Shown here: positions 55,195 to 63,695 of the stretch, in pieces
Layout of the letters: the number at the start of each line of letters is the position of its first letter
Position numbering within the stretch: position 1 is the stretch's first letter
Made by a program: the position numbers and the translations under genes
Notes under the pieces: model-generated
What the model was told of the DNA's origin: nothing
The model's input: the letters and a program-made list of their open reading frames with translations, nothing else
The model's database searches: none
Source: Neorhodopirellula pilleata
GTDB taxonomy: Bacteria > Planctomycetota > Planctomycetia > Pirellulales > Pirellulaceae
Direction of reading: 5' to 3'
Length of the DNA: 64,000 nucleotides
NCBI RefSeq assembly: GCF_007859915.1
Contig: NZ_SJPM01000001.1
Location: 1,147,086-1,211,085, forward strand

Positions 55195-56502
55195 ATGATT
55201 TCTCAACGCAAGCATGTTTTTTCTCGCCGGCAAGCAGCGGCATGGTCGGTTTTTACCGGCGGCTTGATCGCCGCGACGGTCGGGATCGTGGGGCTCGAAC
55301 CGGCGAACGCCCAAGAGAAAACGTTCGTTTCCCCGACGATCAATTTGGCGAACCCTCCCGAATCGCTCAATACATCCCCGATGCCGATCGAAGTTGTGCG
55401 GGCGTACCCGAACTTGAACATCAGCCGCCCGATCGTGATCACCGGTGCGGGCGATGGCAGCGGTCGTTTGTTTGTCGCCAGCCAAACGGGTGAGATCTTT
55501 GTATTTGACGAAAGCAACGAACAGGTCGACGAACCCGAAATGTTTGTCGACTTGAGCGACCGGGTGATCTACAAAGATCGCGAAAACGAAGAAGGCTTTC
55601 TCGGGTTGGCGTTTCATCCTCGGTTCAGTGAGAACGGTAAGTTTTACGCTTACTACACCACATCGGACCGGCCGCACGTTTCGGTGCTGAGTGAATTCCG
55701 AACCGTCGAAGGCTCGCAAAACCGATTCGGTGACCCGAGTTCGGAGCGGGAACTGATGCGGATCCAACAACCGTTTTGGAACCACAACGGTGGCACCGTC
55801 GCGTTCGGTCCGGACGGGTATCTGTATGTCGCGTTGGGCGACGGTGGAAAGGGCAACGATCCGCTGAAGTCCGGACAAGATCTCAGTAAGCTGCTCGGTT
55901 CGATCCTGCGGATCGACATCGATCAAACGCAAAATGATTTGCCCTATGCGATTCCGAAGGACAACCCGCTCGTGGGAAGAGGAGCCAGTGTTTGGCCGGA
56001 AATCTATGCGTGGGGCGTGAGAAACATTTGGCGAATGTCGTTCGACGAACCGACGGGACGACTGTGGGCGGCCGACGTCGGCCAGAATGAATGGGAAGAG
56101 ATCAACCTGATTCGTAAGGGCGGCAACTACGGTTGGAGTCTCCGCGAAGCGGCTCATTCATTTACGCTCGATGGCAGCAAGGGATCCGAGGCGACCCCCA
56201 GCCTGATCGACCCGTTGATCGAATACCCGCACACCGACGATTGGGGTAAGTCGGTAACCGGCGGGGCGGTTTACCGCGGCAAGGCGACGCCTCAACTGGA
56301 CGGGTACTATCTCTACGGCGACTACGTCAGCGGCCGTTTATGGGCGATGAAAATTGACGAAAAGACCGAAGCCGTTTTGGAGAACCGCCCGATCGCGTGG
56401 CAGCAACTTCCCGTATTCACGTTCGGCAGTACCGACACCGGTGAAGTCTTGATGAGCACGATGATGGGCGGAGGCCAAATCTACCGCTTCGTCGCCAAAT
56501 AA
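55195..56502 (+). CDS. PQQ-dependent sugar dehydrogenase (soluble glucose/sorbosone dehydrogenase type)
   Basis: 435 residues, with an N-terminal export signal (AAWSVFTGGLIAATVGIVGL and ANA; a twin-arginine-like Arg pair precedes it, SRRQAAAWS). The beta-propeller carries NISRPIVITGAGDGSGRLFV, EGFLGLAFHPRFSENGKFYA, NHNGGTVAFGPDGYLYVALG, AWGVRNIWRMSFDEPTG and ADVGQNEWEEINLIRKGGNY. These match the sGDH/Asd family, which oxidises aldoses in the periplasm with PQQ. Some family members lack dehydrogenase activity. The ATG at 55195 is chosen over the TTG at 55162. Confidence 0.92.
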   Translation: MISQRKHVFSRRQAAAWSVFTGGLIAATVGIVGLEPANAQEKTFVSPTINLANPPESLNTSPMPIEVVRAYPNLNISRPIVITGAGDGSGRLFVASQTGEIFVFDESNEQVDEPEMFVDLSDRVIYKDRENEEGFLGLAFHPRFSENGKFYAYYTTSDRPHVSVLSEFRTVEGSQNRFGDPSSERELMRIQQPFWNHNGGTVAFGPDGYLYVALGDGGKGNDPLKSGQDLSKLLGSILRIDIDQTQNDLPYAIPKDNPLVGRGASVWPEIYAWGVRNIWRMSFDEPTGRLWAADVGQNEWEEINLIRKGGNYGWSLREAAHSFTLDGSKGSEATPSLIDPLIEYPHTDDWGKSVTGGAVYRGKATPQLDGYYLYGDYVSGRLWAMKIDEKTEAVLENRPIAWQQLPVFTFGSTDTGEVLMSTMMGGGQIYRFVAK

Positions 56503-56589
56503 ATTTGAGTGCTTCGTCCAGGTCGAACCTAAGGGTAGCGAAACTCGCCAGTCGTTTCGGTCTGATCTGCTAATCGCCGAAAGTGACGC

Positions 56590-57258
56590 CTACCAGATTT
56601 CCAGTTCGATCGCTTCGCCTTCGGCGGGGCGGTCGATAAGGGCTTCTTCAAACGTGGGCGGCCCAAGTTTTCCGCGGGCCGCGTTGCTGAAGCCATAACG
56701 CTCCGTCGGAATGCCCAACGCGTTTCGATCGAGTTTCTCATTGTTGTTTTTGTCGTGATAAACCGCGATTGCAAACGGCTCAGCCAGGACATCGTTCGGA
56801 ATATCGTAGGTTGCTTGACCGTCCTGTCCCGCTTCGAAAGCTTGTTTCCAGATCGCTTGACCGGGATCGTTGAAACTCTCCGGCGTGCGATAGATCGCGA
56901 TCCGAATCGATCCCCCTTCTGCGGCCCCGGTAACGATCGTCCGTGTTGCGCCCGCGAGCGAGCCTGATTCGCCGTTTTCCAATCCGGAACTCGGACTGAT
57001 CAGATTTCCCTGCACGCTTTGGATCGCATCGGCCGAAGGGAACGCGGGTGGGCGAAATCGGTTTTGTTGAAAATAGATCAGCACGCAACCGAGGAGGAAA
57101 ACGCCACAGGCAAACGCCATCAAAGCTGTCCCGTGATTTTCTTGCCATTGGTTCGAATATGTTTTCCAAGAAACGTCGCCCCGACTGGAAAACCGTGTTG
57201 GTTTGGGGGTATCGACGACCGGTTCGGCCTGCGTTTCGACTTCGTTGCTCAATTTCAT
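56590..57258 (-). CDS. DUF2141 domain membrane-anchored protein
   Basis: 222 residues. One membrane helix near 40-60 (GTALMAFACGVFLLGCVLIY) precedes a periplasmic domain. The C-terminal 125 residues fit DUF2141: GGSIRIAIYRTPESFNDPGQ, PFAIAVYHDKNNNEKLDRNA, LGIPTERYGFSNAARGKLGP, PTFEEALIDRP. The family is widespread, small and secreted, of unknown function. DUF2141 proteins are usually cleaved and released, so the membrane anchor here is a variation. The ATG at 57256-57258 begins MKLSNEVETQ. It is divergent from the SRP RNA and dnaX. Confidence 0.85.
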   Translation of the reverse strand: MKLSNEVETQAEPVVDTPKPTRFSSRGDVSWKTYSNQWQENHGTALMAFACGVFLLGCVLIYFQQNRFRPPAFPSADAIQSVQGNLISPSSGLENGESGSLAGATRTIVTGAAEGGSIRIAIYRTPESFNDPGQAIWKQAFEAGQDGQATYDIPNDVLAEPFAIAVYHDKNNNEKLDRNALGIPTERYGFSNAARGKLGPPTFEEALIDRPAEGEAIELEIW

Positions 57259-57407
57259 ACCTTTTCAAAAATGACAGAAAAGAACGTTACCTGATAAGGA
57301 CTAAGACGCTCGGAACCGCTTTCAGGTCCCCGCTCAGGTTAACCGATTGGAACGCCTTTCGCGAACTCACTTGATGTCTTAGACTATAGTGATGACGACA
57401 CCGCGTG

Positions 57408-57503
57408 ATGGTGGCGACCCTTGCGATTGCAAGCTGTGAACCTGGTCAGGCCTTAACTGGAGCAGCCATAAACGGTGCCGCTCTGTGTGGGGGTCGCCTC
57501 CAA
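57408..57503 (+). ncRNA. ffs: Small signal recognition particle RNA (4.5S-like)
   Basis: The conserved SRP domain IV is present: CTGGTCAGGCC, apical bases TTAACT, GGAGCAGCC (57441-57466). A terminal stem pairs GGTGGCGACCC (57410-57420) with GGGTCGCCTCC (57491-57501), with a single T-T mismatch. Length is about 95 bases. The symmetric-loop bases GTCAGG and AGCAGCC needed for Ffh binding are intact, but the usual GGAA tetraloop is replaced. A TATAGT hexamer at 57385-57390 could be the -10 box, and a T-run at 57512-57518 may end the RNA. Location just upstream of dnaX is common in bacteria. Confidence 0.92.
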
Positions 57504-57545
57504 TGCGCGGTGTTTTTTTCTTTCAACCCCGAACACGTTTCGTCC

Positions 57546-59372
57546 ATGTCCGGAAATCCTGGAGCCGCTGGAAAGTCGCCCGATTCCGGTGATGGATCGT
57601 ACGTCGTTGTCGCACGACGGTATCGTCCTCGAGATTTCGATCAGCTCGTCGGCCAAGACCATGTCGCCCGTGCTTTGCAAGGCGCGATCGAAACGTCCCG
57701 CGTCGGCCACGCGTACTTGTTCACCGGAGCCCGCGGGGTGGGCAAGACCAGCACGGCGCGGATCTTTGCCAAGGCGCTTAATAACCCGGGCGGGCCGACC
57801 TCGCATCCCGACAGTGACAACGACATCGCCCAGGCGATCGATTCGGGCGAAGACGTCGACGTGATCGAAATCGACGGGGCGAGCAACCGCGGGATCGATG
57901 AAATTCGCTCCCTCCGGGCGAACGTCGGCGTGCGACCGAGTCGTTCGCGGTACAAGATTTATATTATCGACGAAGTCCACATGTTGACCGGTGCGGCCTT
58001 CAACGCGTTGCTCAAAACGCTCGAAGAACCGCCCGAACACGTCAAGTTTATCTTTTGCACGACCGACCCGGAAAAAATTCCGATCACGGTCCTCAGCCGT
58101 TGTCAACGATTCGACTTCGCGCCGGTCGAAAGTAGCAAGATCGTCGGGCGTTTGCGTGAGATTGTGCAGTCGGAAAGCGGCACGGCCGACGAAGAAGCCT
58201 TGGAACTGCTCGCCCGCCGCGCCGCCGGTTCGATGCGAGACAGCCAATCGCTACTGGAGCAAGTCCTCAGCTTCAGCGACGGGCATTTAACGGCCGATCA
58301 GGTCCACGTGATGTTGGGTACCGCCGACGACCAGCGGTTGCACCAGCTCGCCCAAGCGATGCAGCAGCGCGACGCGGCCGACGCGTTATTGCAAGTCGAC
58401 CAGGCCATCGCGGCGGGAGTCGACGCCGGACGCCTGACCGAACAAATGCTTGGTTATTTTCGCGACTTGATGACCGTGGCCGTCGGATGCGATGCCAAGT
58501 TGATGCGTTATGCGGCGGCGTCCATGCATCCGGCACTAAGCGAACTGGCGCAAAAATGGGGACTGCAAACGGTCCTTGCGATCGTCGGGCTGGTGGATGA
58601 AACGCTCGTGCGGATTCGGCACAGCGTTCACGCTCGCGTGCTACTCGAATCGACGTTGATTCAAATCTGTCACCTGCCCGACTTGCAAGCGATCGTGGAC
58701 TTGACTTCGGCCAGTGGTGCCGCCGGAGGCTCGGCAACGGTCGCGGCAAAATCAAAACCGGGTAACATCGAAAAAAAAAACGCGATAGTTAACCCGGTCG
58801 CCCGGACTGCGGGGATCGCATCGTCGCCGATAGCATCACCGGCAACGGTGGCTACGGACGAAGCCCCGTCAGCGGCGGCCCCACAAGCGGCGGCACGGTC
58901 TGCTGCCGTCGCACCTTCGACGCAATCGCCCTCCAAGCCCGCTGATACGTCGCCCCGCGACCAGTACACCGATCCGATCACCAACGACATTTTGCAGTCG
59001 ACCTGGGAGCAAGTTCTCGCCGAGATCGATCCGATCACGGCGACTTTGGTGCGGGCGACCGAACGGGTCGAAGCCCCCGAACCTGGCGTTGTTTGCCTCA
59101 CGTTTCCGGAGTCTTCCGGCCTCGCGATGAGCCGCTGCGGATCGCCCACCAACCGCGATGAGATCGTCAAGACGATCTCCCGCGTGACCGGCAAACAGGT
59201 TTCGTTGGCGTTCGCCACGGGCACCAAAGCGAACGTGGTTCAAAAAGAAGTTGCCAAACCGAAAGCTAAAAACCGCATGCAGCGGATGCAAGAAATCGAA
59301 GCCAAGCCGATCGTGCGGGCTTGCATCGAATTGCTCGGTGCCGAAATCGTCAAGATCGACACGCCCCGCTGA
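57546..59372 (+). CDS. dnaX: DNA polymerase III subunit gamma/tau
   Basis: 608 residues. AAA+ clamp loader: VVARRYRPRDFDQLVGQDHV, Walker A GARGVGKTSTARI (61-73), IEIDGASNRGIDEIR, Walker B IIDEVHML, and FIFCTTDPEKIPITVLSRCQ with the sensor and SRC Arg finger. The collar domain ends near 370. An Ala/Ser/Pro linker (about 400-470) and a short C-terminal domain follow (DILQSTWEQVLAEIDPITAT). The Cys cluster that binds zinc in other DnaX proteins is missing: the loop after KALN reads NPGGPTSHPDSDNDIAQAID, without cysteine. The frame opens at 57405, inside the SRP RNA, so the ATG at 57546 is used. Confidence 0.96.
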   Translation: MSGNPGAAGKSPDSGDGSYVVVARRYRPRDFDQLVGQDHVARALQGAIETSRVGHAYLFTGARGVGKTSTARIFAKALNNPGGPTSHPDSDNDIAQAIDSGEDVDVIEIDGASNRGIDEIRSLRANVGVRPSRSRYKIYIIDEVHMLTGAAFNALLKTLEEPPEHVKFIFCTTDPEKIPITVLSRCQRFDFAPVESSKIVGRLREIVQSESGTADEEALELLARRAAGSMRDSQSLLEQVLSFSDGHLTADQVHVMLGTADDQRLHQLAQAMQQRDAADALLQVDQAIAAGVDAGRLTEQMLGYFRDLMTVAVGCDAKLMRYAAASMHPALSELAQKWGLQTVLAIVGLVDETLVRIRHSVHARVLLESTLIQICHLPDLQAIVDLTSASGAAGGSATVAAKSKPGNIEKKNAIVNPVARTAGIASSPIASPATVATDEAPSAAAPQAAARSAAVAPSTQSPSKPADTSPRDQYTDPITNDILQSTWEQVLAEIDPITATLVRATERVEAPEPGVVCLTFPESSGLAMSRCGSPTNRDEIVKTISRVTGKQVSLAFATGTKANVVQKEVAKPKAKNRMQRMQEIEAKPIVRACIELLGAEIVKIDTPR

Positions 59373-59404
59373 ACTGGGCATTCAATCATTCGGTTTTGTT
59401 CCGG

Positions 59405-59660
59405 TTTCGCTACCTTGAGATTCAATCTTGACCGAAGCAACAAGCACACTGCCCAAGTAAATCAACAAAACACATAGGCGAGTCTCTCCGAAACTCGCGG
59501 CTTTCAACATCTCGGAGAGACGCTGCTACGTGCGTTTGGCCAAAAACTTATGTTCGTGTGCTTAGGCAATCGGGCGACTTAGCATCGCGGGAACATTAAG
59601 TGGTGGCGACTTTCAGTCGCCAAACCCTGAAACGTCGACTGAAAGTCGACGCCACGTTAA
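59405..59660. repeat. Intergenic repeat cluster downstream of dnaX
   Basis: Three palindromic or dispersed pieces in 317 bases: the TTTCGCTACCTTGAGATTCA dispersed repeat (as at 7384); GAGTCTCTCCGAAACTCG with CATCTCGGAGAGACGCTG (about 59482-59526); and GTGGTGGCGACTTTCAGTCG with CGACTGAAAGTCGACGCCAC (59601-59654). The last pair is a clear hairpin. No gene is seen here. Confidence 0.7.
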
Positions 59661-59689
59661 GAATCCAGCACTTATTGTTCACGCGATGC

Positions 59690-61447
59690 TTAACACCCGA
59701 TACAGGGCGATGCACTGACGGTGGCGCCGCATCCGCCGCAACCACTGCCGACCGCGGGCGCGGTCATCATGACGGGAGCGCCACAGCCATTGCCGCCTCC
59801 GCAACCACCTTCCATCACCGAAGGACCCACGTTGATGGTTTCCCCGTGGACCATTCCGACCGAAGCATTGCTGCTCGTGCAAGGCGAGATCGTCTCTTCG
59901 ACCAAGGTCGGAACCATTTTGCAAACCTGAACGGTTTGTTCTTTGGTTACCGTGTATGGAACGCTCACGGTGTACTCTTCGATTTCTTCTTCGGCGACTT
60001 GCTCGTAGCGAGTCGTTTGGTAAGGCTCGACGGTGTACTCAGGCACGTTGTAGGTGTAGCTGACTTCCTTGGTACGCTCTTCGGTCGTGTAGGTGACGTA
60101 CGGTACAGTCTGCGTCTTGGTGACCGTGTTGTACGTTAACGTCTTACGCATCCGCGTACGGGTCTCTTCGTTGTACTGGACTTGCTTCCGCATGCGGGTG
60201 CGAGCCTCGTCGACGTAATCGACGACCTTCTTGGTACCGGTGCGAGTCTCTGGGTGATAAACCAATGTCGTGCACTGATACGGAACTTGGATCGACTCTT
60301 GTTCGTAAACCGTGTAGGTGACGACTTGCGATTCTTGACTGCTGGTGGTCACCGGCACCGTTTCGGTTTGAACATTCGGAACCCAAACGCGTTTGGTTTG
60401 GGTGGTGGTCGTCGGTCCACAATTCGAGGCCGTTGCGACGATCGGAGCGGAGTGGCTGACGCTGCCCCCGCATCCACCGTAGCTGACGCTCCTGCAGCCA
60501 CCGCAGCGTGATGAGCAGGGACTTGATCCGCACGGGTTCGACGAACCACATCCACAACCGCTTCCGCTGGCGTAGCTCACACCACTGCCGCAACCACAAC
60601 CGGTGCCGCTGCTATAAGCGACGTTCGTGGCGACCGGAGCAGCGGCCACTTCCACGATCTGTTCTTCCCAATGTCCATAGTCCTTGGTGACCGTTTTCAT
60701 TTCCGTCTTGGGGACACAGATCGAAATCGTGCGAGTCTTAGTCACGGGTACCGCGTTGGTGACCGTGCGAGTCTTTTCCTCGGTGACGACTTGCGGGACG
60801 TTGACCGTGTAAGTGAAAGACTCGTCGCGAAGTTGTGGAACTTTCACCGTGTATTCTTCGGGCACGTCGACCAATGAGGGAACGCGAACGGTGTAGGTCT
60901 CGGGAACCTCATTCCATTGTGGCACCGTCTCGGTGATCTCGACGGACTTTTCGCTTTTGACCGGAACGAGGACCGAATAGGTAACCGTCTTGGTTTCCGT
61001 TTTGGGAACATTGACCATCTTGGTGCGGTAGTTTTCCTCGACGATCGGCACCGTCTTGTAAACCGTCTTGGTGCGATAACGGGTTTCGCTGCGAGTTTCC
61101 TGAACGCAAACCGCTTGAGTCTCGGTCACATAAGTCGGCTTCATCACGACGCGGTAGGACGTCATCGGCTCGCACAGGGTTTCCGATGCGGGCATGGAAC
61201 TAACAGACACGGATTGATCGTAGGAATCACCATAGGAAACGACGGATTCGGCGTAGGTGGCACCGCTGGAAACGACGTAGCCTTGGCCACAGCCGATCGC
61301 GCCACCACAGTGACTGCTCACAACCGTTGGAGAAACTCCGCACGGGTCAGAACATCCCCCGCATGGCATGCATTGGGCTGACGCGATGCCGGCACAGGAG
61401 GCAAGCATCGCGGCAGCGACGCTCAGAAAACGGGGAAGGGTCTTCAC
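59690..61447 (-). CDS. YTV-repeat cysteine-rich cell wall protein
   Basis: 585 residues. A signal peptide KTLPRFLSVAAAMLASCAGI plus ASA is followed by a Cys/Gly-rich start. The body is built of YTV-type repeats: VPETYTVRVPSLVDVPEEYT, VKVPQLRDESFTYTVNVPQV and more, rich in Tyr, Thr, Val and Glu. Two Cys/Gly/Ser-rich segments (middle and C-terminus) hold most of the cysteines, which could form disulfide cross-links. YTV proteins (PF07639) are known from planctomycetes and have been found in their proteinaceous wall. The ATG at 61492 is open, but a GTG at 61447 directly before the signal peptide has AGAGGA upstream and is preferred. Confidence 0.88.
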   Translation of the reverse strand: MKTLPRFLSVAAAMLASCAGIASAQCMPCGGCSDPCGVSPTVVSSHCGGAIGCGQGYVVSSGATYAESVVSYGDSYDQSVSVSSMPASETLCEPMTSYRVVMKPTYVTETQAVCVQETRSETRYRTKTVYKTVPIVEENYRTKMVNVPKTETKTVTYSVLVPVKSEKSVEITETVPQWNEVPETYTVRVPSLVDVPEEYTVKVPQLRDESFTYTVNVPQVVTEEKTRTVTNAVPVTKTRTISICVPKTEMKTVTKDYGHWEEQIVEVAAAPVATNVAYSSGTGCGCGSGVSYASGSGCGCGSSNPCGSSPCSSRCGGCRSVSYGGCGGSVSHSAPIVATASNCGPTTTTQTKRVWVPNVQTETVPVTTSSQESQVVTYTVYEQESIQVPYQCTTLVYHPETRTGTKKVVDYVDEARTRMRKQVQYNEETRTRMRKTLTYNTVTKTQTVPYVTYTTEERTKEVSYTYNVPEYTVEPYQTTRYEQVAEEEIEEYTVSVPYTVTKEQTVQVCKMVPTLVEETISPCTSSNASVGMVHGETINVGPSVMEGGCGGGNGCGAPVMMTAPAVGSGCGGCGATVSASPCIGC

Positions 61448-61704
61448 GAGAGGTTCCTCTTCAGAGAAATGTGTACACAAGATGACTGGCAAACCAATCT
61501 AGGACCAAGCGAACTGGATCCGAGCGGAGCGTTCGTCCACGAGATTAGACGGAACATTTGCCTGTACAATCGTTTTTACCAGTTTTTTTGTCCCATTTTT
61601 GCCAACCGTGACATTGAACACATCTCGCCTATTGCATGCAATCCACTTAAACACTTTGTTCGCTGCAAATTAACACGCTTTTTGGACTGCAGCCGAATCG
61701 TGCG
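61448..61704. other. Upstream region of the YTV gene
   Basis: About 255 bases of A+T-richer sequence between the YTV start and the family B array, with runs of T at about 61573-61609. The YTV promoter should be here on the minus strand. I could not assign -35 and -10 boxes with confidence and see no other gene. Confidence 0.5.
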
Positions 61705-61951
61705 GCTAGCGGGCTGTTGATTTTGTCCTGATCGAAACCCGATGCGTGACGGGCTGTTGATTTAGTTTGCATCGCAACCCGAAGCGTGAGCGAGGGATAC
61801 CTACCAAGGATTTAATGGCGTTCGATCCCTCGCTTACGCATCGGGTTACGATTAAATCAACACGCCGGTGAGCGAGGGATACTCAAAAGAGAATTAATAA
61901 CGTTCAATCCCTCGCTTACGCATCGGGTTACGATTCAATCAACAGACCGCC
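61705..61951. repeat. Family B palindrome array (one complete copy flanked by two partial copies)
   Basis: Begins with the A-type end GCTAGCGGGCTGTTGATT (61705-61722) and a partial B module. A complete B copy follows (about 61750-61868: GGGCTGTTGATTTAGT, CGCAACCCGAAGCGTGAGCG, inverted CGCTTACGCATCGGGTTACG, ATTAAATCAACACGCC). A third, right-hand part (61868-61951) repeats GTGAGCGAGGGATAC and CGCTTACGCATCGGGTTACG. Tandem growth is thus recorded in the sequence. Confidence 0.85.
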
Positions 61952-62079
61952 TGAGCAGAAATCCCTGAAATAAAGCCTGACATTGGCGTTCTCGGGGGTG
62001 GGGAGTTTCCGCCAGGCTGTGATAAATTGCGTGCTGCAATGCATTTTCCCCCCTCCTCACCGTCTCGGAAACCACGCGG

Positions 62080-63456
62080 ATGATATCGACGACCTTTCAC
62101 GGAACTCGGAAATACGCTCGTCATGAACCGCTCCGGCGGATTGTCGGCTGGCTCGGAACAGCCGGTTTTAGCTTGGGAGCGTCGGTCGGTTTGAGCGTCT
62201 CGAGCGACGCCGCGAATCCCGGCCAGCCCGTGGTCGCTCGTGTCGAAATGCGGTTTGCGACCGAGGATGAGGTTGTCGACATTATCTCCAAAGGCGACCT
62301 GTTAACCGTCGTGGAAGATCGCGGCGAGGATTACGTGATCGTCACCCACGAGGGCACCCGGGGCGCCGTCGACAAGGTCAACGCCGTTGAACTCGCCGAG
62401 TCGACCGACATTTATACGGAATTGATCGAGGAGTTCCCCGACGAGGGACGCTATCACACGCTCCGAGCGTCGGCTTGGTGGGCCTTGGGGAAACAAAAAG
62501 AAGCGATGGACGATTTCAACGCCGCGATCAAGAAGGGTTACGAAGAAGCTCACGCTTACAGCAGTCGTGGTTTGTTTTACGCGGCTCAAGGAGACCATGA
62601 CGCAGCCATTCGCGATTATGACAAGGCGCTTCAGATCGACCCCGAAGACGTCACGCCGATGATCAATCGAGCGGCCGTTCACATGGCGCAGAGCGAATTC
62701 GTCAAAGCGATCGAGGATTACTCGGCCGCCCTCGAAGTCCGGCAAGATAACGCAGCGTTACTTCGTCAGCGTGCGATCGCCCACAAGGCGGCTGGAAAAC
62801 TCGATGACGCGATTGCGGATTTCGATCGCATCGTCGACATGAACCCCAAGGACGTCGCGGCGGTGATGGGACGTGGCTACATCCGTTTTCAACAACGTGA
62901 GTTTGCCGCTGCCGCATCCGATTTTTCAGCCGCCTTGGAACTCGACGATCAAGACCCGGTGGCGTGGAACAACCGCGGCTACAACCGATATCAATTGGGC
63001 AAGTCCGCTGCGGCACTCAAGGACTACAACCAAGCGATCAAGCTGGCCCCGAACTACGCGCTTGCCCACCAAAACCGAGCGTGGTTGTTGGCGACGGCCG
63101 ATGACGAGTCGTTGCGAGACGGCGAGGCCGCGATCGAATCGGCTGAGAAAGCTTGCGAGATCAACGCCTACGGCAACATCGGCGACCTGTCGGCACTCGC
63201 CGCCGCATTGGCGTCGGTCGGCCGCTTCGAAGACGCCGTGGGTTGGCAAGAAAAAGTCGTCGAGTTGGCACCCGAAGATGTCAAAACATTCGCCGAAAGA
63301 ATGCTGAACCGTTACCGCAACGAAAAACCCTACGCCGCCGATCCGGTCGCGGCCGAGAAATCGGAAAAGGAAGCCGCCGAGGCGAAGGCCAACGCGGAAG
63401 CGGAAAAGAAGAACGCGGCGGCTTTGGAAGAGGCGATGAAAAAGAGTAGCGAGTAG
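62080..63456 (+). CDS. Exported SH3-like/TPR repeat protein
   Basis: 458 residues. After an N-terminal export segment (IVGWLGTAGFSLGASVGLSV) comes an SH3b-like unit (EDEVVDIISKGDLLTVVEDR, YVIVTHEGTRGAVDKVNAVE). At least six TPRs follow, such as AYSSRGLFYAAQGDHDAAIR, AVMGRGYIRFQQREFAAAAS and AWNNRGYNRYQLGKSAAALK, with an Ala/Glu/Lys-rich helical tail. It is a scaffold-type periplasmic protein with an unknown partner. The final residues Ser-Ser-Glu and the stop codon TAG are encoded by GAGTAGC heptamers, as are those of the convergent CPBP gene. Confidence 0.87.
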   Translation: MISTTFHGTRKYARHEPLRRIVGWLGTAGFSLGASVGLSVSSDAANPGQPVVARVEMRFATEDEVVDIISKGDLLTVVEDRGEDYVIVTHEGTRGAVDKVNAVELAESTDIYTELIEEFPDEGRYHTLRASAWWALGKQKEAMDDFNAAIKKGYEEAHAYSSRGLFYAAQGDHDAAIRDYDKALQIDPEDVTPMINRAAVHMAQSEFVKAIEDYSAALEVRQDNAALLRQRAIAHKAAGKLDDAIADFDRIVDMNPKDVAAVMGRGYIRFQQREFAAAASDFSAALELDDQDPVAWNNRGYNRYQLGKSAAALKDYNQAIKLAPNYALAHQNRAWLLATADDESLRDGEAAIESAEKACEINAYGNIGDLSALAAALASVGRFEDAVGWQEKVVELAPEDVKTFAERMLNRYRNEKPYAADPVAAEKSEKEAAEAKANAEAEKKNAAALEEAMKKSSE

Positions 63457-63695
63457 CGAGAGGCGAGTGGCGAGATCAATCATCCGTACGGATGAAATCT
63501 AACGAATGCCAAGCATGCAACAGGAAGATGCTCGCACCTCGCACCTCGCACCTCGCACCTCGCACCTCGCACCTCGCACCTCGCACCTCGCACCTCGCAC
63601 CTCGCACCTCGCTACTCGCTACTCGCTACTCGCTACTCGCTACTCGCTACTCGCTACTCGCTACTCGCTACTCGCTACTCGCTACTCGCTACTCG
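63444..63695. repeat. 7-bp tandem repeat arrays in inverted arrangement
   Basis: On the left, GAGTAGC-GAGTAGC-GAGAGGC-GAGTGGC (63445-63472). On the right, 11 perfect copies of GCACCTC (63534-63610) are joined without a gap to 12 copies of GCTACTC (63611-63694). The left cluster is the complement of the right units. The 23-unit array is the longest simple repeat in the window. ORFs reading Leu-Ala-Thr-Arg-Tyr-Ser are artefacts of it. Confidence 0.95.

Noticed and set aside
57405..57545. N-terminal extension of DnaX
   Set aside because: The frame runs through the SRP RNA; the extra residues do not resemble DnaX.
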